Source: Firmicutes bacterium CAG:238 (GTDB lineage: Bacteria; Bacillota; Clostridia; Peptostreptococcales; Anaerovoracaceae). From it: DNA of 14,256 nucleotides. Below, in pieces: positions 5,406 to 12,046 of the stretch. Position numbers and translations under genes: made by a program. The notes under the pieces were generated by a model. The model was given only the letters and a program-made list of their open reading frames with translations. It ran no database searches and was not told where the DNA came from. Position 1 is the stretch's first letter. Each line of letters opens with the position of its first letter. Where the stretch lies: NCBI GenBank assembly GCA_000435615.1, contig FR882009.1, positions 10,059 to 24,314 on the forward strand, read 5' to 3'.

Positions 5406-6320
5406 CTATACGATTCGATTGAGTGTGCCGCCTTCGAGGAAACTTTTCAAGTTTGCGGCACTGGTCTTGCAGATGACTTCACGAGCCTCCTTTGCACTCC
5501 ATGCAATATGCGGCGTCACATACAGATTCTTAAGCCCGATGAACGGATGGCCTTTGCGAGGCGGCTCTCCGTTTACCACATCCACGGCAGCCGCCGCAAT
5601 CTTGCCTGATTTAAGGGCAGCGGCTACGTCTTCTTCGTTGAGAAGCGCGCCTCTTGCGGTGTTAATCAGAATGGCGCCGTCTTTCATGCGGGAAATGAAT
5701 TCGCTGTTCACAAATCCCTTGTTTTCAGGGGTCGCCGGGCAGTGCAGCGTGAGAATATCGGATTTGACCGCCGCTTCCGGATCGCGGCTGTAAATATTGA
5801 CCGTCATGCCGAACGCCTTTGCAATTTCAGCAACGCGCTTGCCGATTGTTCCGTATCCGACGATTCCGAGCGAACGTCCGGAAAGCTGCAGAATCGGTTT
5901 TTCTATGAAAGCATAATCTTGGGAATTTTCCCATCTGTGCTCGTGGACCAGGCGGGTATAGAGTCCGACATTATCCGCCACTTCAAGTATGAGTGCAAAG
6001 GTATGCTGAGCCACGGATTCCGTCGAGTAGGCAGGGACATTGCAGACCGCGATGCCTTTTTCCTTGGCGGCAGCGATATCGATGTTGTCGTAACCGGTAG
6101 CCGTCACGCTGATGAATTTAAGGTTCGGACATGCATCCATGATTTCACGCGTAATTTTTACCTTTGAGGTAAAAAGCGCAACCTCTGCGGTGCCGATTGC
6201 ATCGATGACATCTTCCTGTGCGATTCTGTCATAGGTTGTCAAATCACCAAGCTTCGCAAGATCTGTCCAATGCAGATCGTCAAGGTGAATGGTATAAGCA
6301 TCTAAATTAACTATCTTCAT
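5406..6320 (-). CDS. D-2-hydroxyacid dehydrogenase (glycerate dehydrogenase / hydroxypyruvate reductase type)
   Basis: A 304-residue NAD(P)-dependent dehydrogenase, most like D-glycerate dehydrogenase (EC 1.1.1.29), which interconverts hydroxypyruvate and D-glycerate. Visible features are the substrate-domain ATGYDNID (75-81 region), the dinucleotide loop GYGTIG (155-160), catalytic Arg223 in NTARGAL, Glu252 in NGEPP and His271 in TPHIAWSAKEAR. After the second Rossmann strand the sequence reads NIYSRDP rather than an acidic residue, which leaves cofactor choice open (NADPH is possible). The segment from the glycine loop to LHCP is 37 residues, against 51 in SerA in this same window, so a helix in the cofactor domain seems missing. 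The start at 6320 has GGAGG 7 nt upstream; in-frame codons further upstream lie beyond the promoter. Exact substrate uncertain. Confidence 0.88.
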   Translation of the reverse strand: MKIVNLDAYTIHLDDLHWTDLAKLGDLTTYDRIAQEDVIDAIGTAEVALFTSKVKITREIMDACPNLKFISVTATGYDNIDIAAAKEKGIAVCNVPAYSTESVAQHTFALILEVADNVGLYTRLVHEHRWENSQDYAFIEKPILQLSGRSLGIVGYGTIGKRVAEIAKAFGMTVNIYSRDPEAAVKSDILTLHCPATPENKGFVNSEFISRMKDGAILINTARGALLNEEDVAAALKSGKIAAAAVDVVNGEPPRKGHPFIGLKNLYVTPHIAWSAKEAREVICKTSAANLKSFLEGGTLNRIV

Positions 6321-6342
6321 TTTTCTACCTCCGTACCGCATA

Positions 6343-6371
6343 AGTATATCATAAATCGCAGAAACACCCAA
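6343..6371 (-). promoter_or_regulatory. Putative promoter of the hydroxyacid dehydrogenase gene
   Basis: On the minus strand TTGGGT (6371-6366) and TATACT (6348-6343) are 17 bp apart, and TGA precedes the -10 (extended -10). The leader would be about 16 nt, ending in the GGAGG site. Confidence 0.5.
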
Positions 6372-6379
6372 CGATTTCT

Positions 6380-6408
6380 TTGTATTTTTTTGAATTATGT
6401 GGTAGAAT
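6380..6408 (+). promoter_or_regulatory. Putative promoter of the rdgB operon
   Basis: TTGTAT (6380-6385) and TAGAAT (6403-6408) are 17 bp apart, with TGG before the -10 (extended -10). It is divergent from, and 8 bp clear of, the hydroxyacid dehydrogenase promoter. The leader to the ATG at 6450 would be about 35 nt. Confidence 0.5.
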
Positions 6409-6449
6409 ATAGTACACATCAGGAAAAAATCAAATCGGAGAGATATCAT

Positions 6450-7079
6450 ATGACAATAAATAAGCAGGATGCGGGCACAATCGTTGCTGCATCGAGAAAT
6501 AAACACAAAATCGAAGAAATCGCGGCCATCACTTCCAAATTCGGCATGAAGCTCATATCAAGAGACGATGCGGGCATACCGAAATTCGAGATTGAGGAAG
6601 ACGGCGAGACATTCGAAGAAAATTCTTTTAAAAAAGCAAATGAAATCATGAAGGTGTGCGGGACCGCGACGCTTGCGGATGATTCCGGGCTGATGACAGA
6701 TTACCTCGGCGGGGCACCCGGTGTTTATTCCGCGCGGTTTGCAGGTGAGAACGCAGACGATGAGGCAAACAACCGCAAACTTCTCAAACTCTTGGAGAAT
6801 GCGGAAGGCACAGAACGCGCCGCCAAGTTTGTATCGGTAATCACCATGGTATTTCCTGACGGAAGCAGCATCGTTGCAAGAGGCGAATGTCACGGAAGAA
6901 TCCTGAAAACACCGGCGGGGGAAAACGGCTTTGGCTATGACCCGCTTTTTGTGCCGGACGGATATGACAAGTCGTTCGCACAGCTTTCTTCCGAGGAAAA
7001 AAACCGGATCAGCCACAGGGCGGCGGCGCTCTGCGAGCTGGAAAGACTTTTAAAGGAAAGGGCAGAGGCGAATGATTGA
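6450..7079 (+). CDS. rdgB: XTP/dITP diphosphatase (RdgB/HAM1 family)
   Basis: A 209-residue house-cleaning enzyme that hydrolyses dITP, ITP and XTP to monophosphates plus pyrophosphate (EC 3.6.1.66), keeping deaminated purines out of DNA and RNA. It has the N-terminal substrate loop ASRNKHK (14-20), EEDGETFEENSFKKA (49-63), the metal-binding LADDSGL (75-81), APGVYSARFAG (89-99), GFGYDPLF and the terminal SHRAAAL. The start at 6450 follows a GGAGAG site; an upstream in-frame ATG at 6390 lies before the proposed promoter -10. First gene of a four-gene operon; its last 8 bp overlap the YihY-type gene. Confidence 0.93.
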   Translation: MTINKQDAGTIVAASRNKHKIEEIAAITSKFGMKLISRDDAGIPKFEIEEDGETFEENSFKKANEIMKVCGTATLADDSGLMTDYLGGAPGVYSARFAGENADDEANNRKLLKLLENAEGTERAAKFVSVITMVFPDGSSIVARGECHGRILKTPAGENGFGYDPLFVPDGYDKSFAQLSSEEKNRISHRAAALCELERLLKERAEAND

Positions 7080-7980
7080 AAAAATCAAGATCGGTAACCG
7101 AAATATCGTAATCAGGGTCAAAAAAATGATCGTGCTGGGCATTCAGCAGTTTCAGGATCCGTATTATCAGGGCGTTGCTGCACAGCTTGCCTTCTTCATG
7201 TTTTTATCGATATTGCCGACCTTCATACTTTTGTCCCAGGTGCTCGGATTCTTTTCCCTTTCACTTTCAAGTATTGAAAACTGGGTGGATATCAATATCA
7301 GCGGTGCGGGAGCCGATACGCTGCGAAGGATGCTCAATTACCATCCTTCGGGAATCAACAGTGTGTTCCTGGCATTCACAGCGGTATGGGCAGCCTCCAG
7401 AGTGCAGTTTGCGATGATACGGGTTACCAACTATACGCTGACGGACGGCGGCATGACGGGCGAGGGGTATGTCAAGGACCGAATCCGTTCCATCAAAACC
7501 ATTTTGATAACAGTGTTTACGGTTGCCTTTGCACTCGTGGCGCTGGTATACGGACCGCTGCTTCTCAAACTCATATTCGGCAAAGTTTTGGGAAGTGAAA
7601 TCACGGAAGCTGCATGGATGGCGCTTCGCTGGCCGCTCGCTGCAGCAATGTATTTCCTGATGATTTCATATAATTACTACGTGCTTCCGAGTTTCAAAGT
7701 GCGGTACCGTGACATCGTGCCGGGAAGCGTTTTCGCGTCGGCAGGATTTTTGATTGTTACGTATGTGTACAATTTATATACGCAGGTGAGCCAGAACTAC
7801 AACATTCTGTACGGTTCCTTTTCGAATATCGTAGTGCTGATGTTTTGGTTTTGGTTTGTTTCGTGGGTGATGTGCCTGGGAGTTACCTTAAACCGCGTAT
7901 GGTGGGCAACGAGAAAAGAGGGTGCGGTTCCGATTGCACCTGAGGCAATGGCAAAGCGGAAACCGATTAATATCTTTTAG
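7072..7980 (+). CDS. YihY/BrkB-family inner membrane protein
   Basis: A 302-residue integral membrane protein of the YihY/virulence factor BrkB family (once wrongly called ribonuclease BN). About six membrane helices can be read: roughly 36-60, 95-113, 140-168, 180-205, 218-238 and 248-275. Family hallmarks include AAQLAFFMFLSILPTFIL near the N terminus and LYGSFSNIVVLMFWFWFVSW near the C terminus. The molecular function of the family is not settled; transport and envelope roles have been proposed. Its ATG overlaps the rdgB stop region by 8 bp and is served by an AAAGGAAAGGGC-type purine-rich site. It is followed after 12 bp by a lipid kinase and then a CmpB-type membrane protein, a grouping that suggests envelope or lipid work. 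Confidence 0.9.
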   Translation: MIEKIKIGNRNIVIRVKKMIVLGIQQFQDPYYQGVAAQLAFFMFLSILPTFILLSQVLGFFSLSLSSIENWVDINISGAGADTLRRMLNYHPSGINSVFLAFTAVWAASRVQFAMIRVTNYTLTDGGMTGEGYVKDRIRSIKTILITVFTVAFALVALVYGPLLLKLIFGKVLGSEITEAAWMALRWPLAAAMYFLMISYNYYVLPSFKVRYRDIVPGSVFASAGFLIVTYVYNLYTQVSQNYNILYGSFSNIVVLMFWFWFVSWVMCLGVTLNRVWWATRKEGAVPIAPEAMAKRKPINIF

Positions 7981-7992
7981 GGGGAAAAAATT

Positions 7993-8901
7993 ATGGCAAA
8001 AAAGGTTCTGATCATCATGAATCCGTGTTCGGGAACGAAGAAAGCAAACAAATATCTTACCGACATTGTGAACATTTTTACGGTCAACGATTATGTTTCG
8101 ACGGTTCTTACGACAACCAAGCGGGGTGACGGCAGGATTTATGCAAAAAATTATGCGAAAAAAATGGATTTGATCGTGTGCATCGGCGGCGACGGAACAT
8201 TCAACGAGGTTGTTTCGGGCGTGATACAGAGCGGAGTAAGAGTGCCGATCGGATATATTCCGGCGGGAAGCACCAACGATTTTGCAAACAGTCTTCACCT
8301 GTCGAAAGGCATTGTAAAGGCCGCACACGACATCGTTCAAGGAGAGCCTGTATCGCTTGATATAGGAACCTTCAACGGCAGAAACTTTTCTTATGTGGCA
8401 TCGTTTGGAGCATTTACGAAGACCTCTTACGCAACGCCGCAGAATGTCAAGAACGCACTCGGTCATTTGGCATATGTGCTCGGAGGAATCAACAGCATAG
8501 CGTCGATTCGCGCAGAGCATATGGCATTTGAAGTCAACGGAATGAAATATGAAGATGACTACATTTTCGGAGCCATCAGCAATTCAACCTCGGTTGGGGG
8601 GATTTTGACGCTGAAACCGGAGCTTGTGGACATGAGTGACGGTGAATTTGAACTTCTTCTCGTAAAGGCACCGCACGACCTTGTGGAGCTGGGAGCAATC
8701 ATACACCTGCTCACGACGCAGAATTACGAGGACGAAATGATAACTTTCATTAACGCTTCGGAGTTCAACATCCATGCGAGCAAGGAAACTTCTTGGACGC
8801 TTGACGGGGAATATCAAGAAGGTATGGAAGAAATAAAAGTGGTAAATATGCACCACGCAATCGACCTTATAATGAATGGCAAATTTAACGGGAGAAAATA
8901 G
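7993..8901 (+). CDS. Diacylglycerol kinase family lipid kinase (DagK/YegS-like)
   Basis: A 302-residue soluble lipid kinase of the DAGK catalytic family, expected to phosphorylate diacylglycerol or a related lipid at the membrane surface. Motifs in order: NPCSGT (10-15), the nucleotide-binding GGDGTFNEV (65-73), IPAGSTNDFA (89-98), the metal-site-like DMSDGEFEL (213-221) and the catalytic LDGE (270-273). The length is normal for DgkB/YegS relatives. Family names vary (DgkB, YegS, BmrU), and the substrate cannot be decided from sequence. The ATG follows an AGGGGGA site 12 bp after the YihY gene, and the stop abuts the ATG of the next gene with no gap. Confidence 0.9.
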   Translation: MAKKVLIIMNPCSGTKKANKYLTDIVNIFTVNDYVSTVLTTTKRGDGRIYAKNYAKKMDLIVCIGGDGTFNEVVSGVIQSGVRVPIGYIPAGSTNDFANSLHLSKGIVKAAHDIVQGEPVSLDIGTFNGRNFSYVASFGAFTKTSYATPQNVKNALGHLAYVLGGINSIASIRAEHMAFEVNGMKYEDDYIFGAISNSTSVGGILTLKPELVDMSDGEFELLLVKAPHDLVELGAIIHLLTTQNYEDEMITFINASEFNIHASKETSWTLDGEYQEGMEEIKVVNMHHAIDLIMNGKFNGRK

Positions 8902-9657
8902 ATGAGTGAAGCTTTAATTTTGGCATTTCTGTTTTTCATGGGCTGCATCGTAGGCTGGGGAATCGAAGTGATTTTCAGAAGATTTAAAAAAGAAAACGTA
9001 AGCAGGAAATGGGTCAACCCGGGGTTCCTGGTCGGGCCTTATCTGCCACTTTACGGATTCGGGCTCTGCGGGCTGTATCTTCTTGCAAGTCTTGAAAATA
9101 CAAGCCTCATTGAAGAGGTAACCGCGGGAAGCAAAATCGTTTTGTTTCTCATAATGGCAATCGTGATGACGCTCTTTGAATACATAGCTGGACTGATTTT
9201 TATTAAAGGCATGCACGTGCAGCTTTGGGACTACAGCAAGGAAAAATTCAACATCCAAGGGATCATCTGCCTGAAATTTTCAATCTTTTGGGCAATCCTG
9301 GGTGCGATATACTATTTTCTGATTCATCCGCATATTCTGAATGCGCTTCAGTGGCTGTCACATAATCTGCAGTTTTCGTTCTTTATCGGAGCCTTCTTCG
9401 GAGTGTTCATGGTGGATGTTGTATATTCTCTGAACATCGTTACGAAGGTAAGGGCATTCGCGAAGGAAAAACAGATTCTTGTCAAGTACGAAGAACTGCG
9501 TGCACAGATACGCGAAAATGCGGAGCAGCAACGCGAAAAACTGCACTGGTTCCTGCGTTTCAAGTCCGGCACGCCTCTCAAGGAGCATTTGCTGAAATAT
9601 GCAGAACTGAATGCATCTGATATCAAAGATTTCGTACGCAACAATTCAGTGAAATAG
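8902..9657 (+). CDS. CmpB-type putative ABC transporter permease-like membrane protein (PF06541)
   Basis: A 251-residue membrane protein of the family annotated as putative ABC-transporter type IV (CmpB). The signature is at the N terminus: GCIVGWGIEVIFRR (14-27) followed by WVNPGFLVGPYLPLYGFG (37-54). Five or so hydrophobic segments lie before about residue 185 (including 58-62, 80-103, 125-142, 155-180), then a basic, glutamate-rich cytoplasmic tail (186-251) that may be coiled coil. No ATPase or binding-protein gene is next to it, so calling it a transporter is only a family label. Its ATG directly follows the kinase stop, with GGGAG 7 nt upstream. Last gene of the operon before a bidirectional terminator. 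Confidence 0.85.
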   Translation: MSEALILAFLFFMGCIVGWGIEVIFRRFKKENVSRKWVNPGFLVGPYLPLYGFGLCGLYLLASLENTSLIEEVTAGSKIVLFLIMAIVMTLFEYIAGLIFIKGMHVQLWDYSKEKFNIQGIICLKFSIFWAILGAIYYFLIHPHILNALQWLSHNLQFSFFIGAFFGVFMVDVVYSLNIVTKVRAFAKEKQILVKYEELRAQIRENAEQQREKLHWFLRFKSGTPLKEHLLKYAELNASDIKDFVRNNSVK

Positions 9658-9658
9658 T

Positions 9659-9699
9659 AAAAAAATCCGGCAGCGATTCATTCTCGCAGCCGGATTTTT
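9659..9699. terminator. Bidirectional terminator between the CmpB-type gene and serA
   Basis: ATCCGGC (9665-9671) pairs with GCCGGAT (9689-9695), with an inner GCG/CGC extension, flanked by an A run (9659-9665) and a T run (9695-9699). It serves the plus-strand operon and the minus-strand serA. Confidence 0.85.
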
Positions 9700-9709
9700 G
9701 TGTTTTTGG

Positions 9710-10858
9710 TTATTTTTCGATTGCACGGTAGCTGATGATCTTGGCACCTTCTTCGCCGTAGAAGAGGAGCGAAGGAATGCTTTCCTGTGTAATTTCAGCA
9801 AGAACATAAGAAATTCCGTCTTCGCGGCGGCTTGCCATAACGCGGGAATACTTGATTTTGGCTGCCGAAAGCATTTCCATCACGGAAAGCGCAGGATCGG
9901 CAACATCTTTGATCATCACAGCAACACGGATGCCGCTTCCAAGTTCGCCCATATCAAGTCTCGGGAAATTCACGGAGTTTATGATATTTCCGTTTTCGAA
10001 GTAGCTGCGGATCTCATCAACCGCCATAACCGCGCAGTTGTCTTCGGCTTCCGCTGTGGAAGCACCCAGATGCGGAAGAAGAATTACGTTTTCTCTTCCG
10101 ACCATGTTGTCATTCGGGAAGTCCGTAACATATTTCGCTACCTTGCCGGATTCCATCGCCGCCGCAAGGTCGAGTTCGTTTACGAGTTTATCTCTGGAGA
10201 AATTAAGAAGAACCGTCCCGTCTTTCATGGCATCGAAAAGCTCTGCGTTCATCATTCCTTTTGTGGAGTCGTTTGCCGGAAGATGCAGGGTTACATAGTC
10301 GCAGAGCGAAAGCATTTCGCCGAGATCACTGTATACGCTGATACCTTCGCCTCCGGATACATAGTACGGATCATAGCCGACGATTTCCATGCCAAGTGCC
10401 TTGGCAGATGCGGCAACCTTGCGGCCGATTGCACCAAGTCCGACAACGCCGAGCGTCTTTCCGAGAATTTCGCTGCCCGCGAATTGAGATTTTCCTTTTT
10501 CCACTGTTTTGCTGACATCTTCTTTCAGTCCGGCAGCCCAGGAAAGGGCCGAAGGAACATTTCTTGCGGCAAGCAGAAGCCCGCAAAGCACAAGTTCCTT
10601 AACCGCATTTGCGTTTGCACCCGGGGTGTTGAATACCACGATGCCTCTTTCGGCACATTTATCAAGCGGAATATTATTTACTCCGGCACCGGCTCTGGCA
10701 ATGGCTTTCAGCTTATCGCCGAGTTCCATTTCGTGCATGTCCTGGCTTCTGACGAGAATGCCGTCCGCCTCAGATGCATTTTCAACGAGAATATAACCGC
10801 CCGGAAGCTGTTTCAAACCGACCGGGGAAATTTTATTTAAAGTTGCGATTTTGTACAT
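9710..10858 (-). CDS. serA: D-3-phosphoglycerate dehydrogenase
   Basis: A 382-residue enzyme catalysing the first step of serine synthesis, 3-phosphoglycerate to 3-phosphohydroxypyruvate with NAD+ (EC 1.1.1.95). It shows ARAGAGVNNIP (54-64), the dinucleotide loop GLGAIG (140-145) with Asp163 after the second strand (GYDPYY, NAD-type), catalytic Arg222 in NFSRDKLVNE and His263 in LPHLGAST. The usual glutamate of the EPP motif is replaced by the TDFP segment typical of this SerA subgroup. Residues about 311-382 form a short ACT-like domain, likely for serine feedback. Start at 10858 with GAGGAGG 9 nt upstream. It is divergent from serC through a shared symmetric promoter. Confidence 0.92.
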   Translation of the reverse strand: MYKIATLNKISPVGLKQLPGGYILVENASEADGILVRSQDMHEMELGDKLKAIARAGAGVNNIPLDKCAERGIVVFNTPGANANAVKELVLCGLLLAARNVPSALSWAAGLKEDVSKTVEKGKSQFAGSEILGKTLGVVGLGAIGRKVAASAKALGMEIVGYDPYYVSGGEGISVYSDLGEMLSLCDYVTLHLPANDSTKGMMNAELFDAMKDGTVLLNFSRDKLVNELDLAAAMESGKVAKYVTDFPNDNMVGRENVILLPHLGASTAEAEDNCAVMAVDEIRSYFENGNIINSVNFPRLDMGELGSGIRVAVMIKDVADPALSVMEMLSAAKIKYSRVMASRREDGISYVLAEITQESIPSLLFYGEEGAKIISYRAIEK

Positions 10859-10879
10859 AAATATTTACCTCCTCATCAC

Positions 10880-10908
10880 AGTATATCACTTTACGAAAGC
10901 CGCGTAAA
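10880..10908 (-). promoter_or_regulatory. serA promoter
   Basis: On the minus strand TTTACG (10908-10903) and TATACT (10885-10880) are 17 bp apart, with TGA before the -10. The -35 lies in the right arm of the inverted repeat and the -10 in the left arm. The predicted start (about 10873-10876) falls at the edge of the ribosome site GAGGAGG (10874-10868), giving a leader of only about 15-18 nt. Confidence 0.65.
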
Positions 10909-10918
10909 GTGGTATACT
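10890..10918 (+). promoter_or_regulatory. serC operon promoter
   Basis: TTTACG (10890-10895) and TATACT (10913-10918) are 17 bp apart, with TGG before the -10. The boxes are the mirror image of the serA boxes. Transcription would begin near 10925, leaving a leader of about 30 nt with AGGAGG at 10943-10948. Confidence 0.65.
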
Positions 10919-10954
10919 ACACTATATATAGCGTAAAAATTCAGGAGGATAATG

Positions 10955-12046
10955 ATGGGTACTTACAATCGTGTATATAATTTTTCCGCCGGCCCTTCAA
11001 TGCTGCCGGTAGAGGTGCTTGAAAAGGTGCAGAAAGATCTGCTTAACTATGAAGGAAGCGGCCAGTCCGTAATGGAAATGAGCCACCGCTCCAAGGAATA
11101 TCAGAAGATTATCGATGATGCAGAGGCAGATCTCAGAGAACTCATGCACATTCCTGACAATTATAAAGTTTTGTTTGTTCAAGGCGGAGGCACACTTCAG
11201 TTTGCGATGGTTCCGCTTAATCTGCTCAGAAATTCAAAGAAAGCGGATTATGTTCTCACGGGAACCTGGGCAAAGAAAGCATACAAAGAAGCATGCAAAT
11301 ACGGCGATATCCGCGTGATCGCGTCATCCGAAGATGATAAGTTCACATGGGTTCCGAAAATCACCAAAGAAGATGTAAGAGAAGATGCGGACTATGCGTA
11401 TATTACAACAAACAATACCATATACGGAACGAAATACAATTACATTCCGGAAACCGGAAATGTTCCTCTTGTTGCGGATATGTCTTCCAACATTCTGTCC
11501 GAAGAGATTGATGTCAGCAGGTTCGGAATGATTTGGGCGGGCGCACAGAAGAATGTAGGCCCTGCAGGCGTTACAATCGTCATTGTAAGAGAAGATTTAA
11601 TCGGATTTGCGGGAGCAGAGGTCCCGACTTACCTTGATTACAAAATTCATGCGGATAACGGTTCCATGTATAATACGCCGCCTTGCTTCTCAATCTATGT
11701 AGCAGGAGAAGTGTTTAAGTATCTCAAATCCATAGGCGGCATTGCCGAGATGGAAAGACGCAACAAGGAAAAAGCACAGATGCTTTACGATTTCATCGAT
11801 TCGAGCAGGCTCTTCAGCTGCCCGGTTGCAAAGGAAGACCGCTCGCTTATGAATGTTGTTTTCGTGACCGGAGATGCGGAGCTTGACAAGAAATTCATAG
11901 CACTCGCAAAGGAAAACGGAATGATTAATCTTTCCGGACACCGCTCCATCGGCGGAATGCGTGCGAGCATTTACAACGCAATGCCGAAGGAAGGCGTTGC
12001 GGCACTTGTTGATTTTATGAGGAAATTTGAAGAGGAGAATAAATAG
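10955..12046 (+). CDS. serC: Phosphoserine aminotransferase
   Basis: A 363-residue pyridoxal-phosphate enzyme that converts 3-phosphohydroxypyruvate and glutamate to phosphoserine and 2-oxoglutarate (EC 2.6.1.52). It begins with RVYNFSAGPSMLP (6-18), has SVMEMSHRS (38-46), the cofactor-contacting FVQGGGTLQFA (74-84), TTNNTIYGT (151-159), the aspartate of VADMSSN (173-179), the Schiff-base lysine Lys199 in AGAQKNVGPAG, and the terminal GHRSIGGMRASIYNAMP. Two ATGs are adjacent in phase, 10952 and 10955; the second has the better 6-nt spacing from AGGAGG and is used here. It heads a run of three genes on the plus strand; the next ATG follows its stop codon without a gap. Confidence 0.95.
   Translation: MGTYNRVYNFSAGPSMLPVEVLEKVQKDLLNYEGSGQSVMEMSHRSKEYQKIIDDAEADLRELMHIPDNYKVLFVQGGGTLQFAMVPLNLLRNSKKADYVLTGTWAKKAYKEACKYGDIRVIASSEDDKFTWVPKITKEDVREDADYAYITTNNTIYGTKYNYIPETGNVPLVADMSSNILSEEIDVSRFGMIWAGAQKNVGPAGVTIVIVREDLIGFAGAEVPTYLDYKIHADNGSMYNTPPCFSIYVAGEVFKYLKSIGGIAEMERRNKEKAQMLYDFIDSSRLFSCPVAKEDRSLMNVVFVTGDAELDKKFIALAKENGMINLSGHRSIGGMRASIYNAMPKEGVAALVDFMRKFEEENK

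Larger units (their letters stand above)
10880..10918. repeat. Near-perfect inverted repeat forming the shared serA-serC promoter region
   Basis: The left arm AGTATATCACTTTACG (10880-10895) matches the reverse complement of the right arm CGTAAAGTGGTATACT (10903-10918) at 15 of 16 positions, around a 7-bp centre. Both divergent promoters lie inside it. It is therefore either a shared operator or a symmetric pair of mutually exclusive promoters. Confidence 0.85.

Noticed and set aside
6321..6506. 62-residue N-terminal extension of the hydroxyacid dehydrogenase
   Set aside because: The family starts at MKIVNL with a good ribosome site; the extension covers both divergent promoters.
9698..10840. 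380-codon open frame on the plus strand opposite serA
   Set aside because: It is antisense to a clear serA, has no ribosome site, starts inside the terminator region and its translation resembles no family; a shadow of codon bias.
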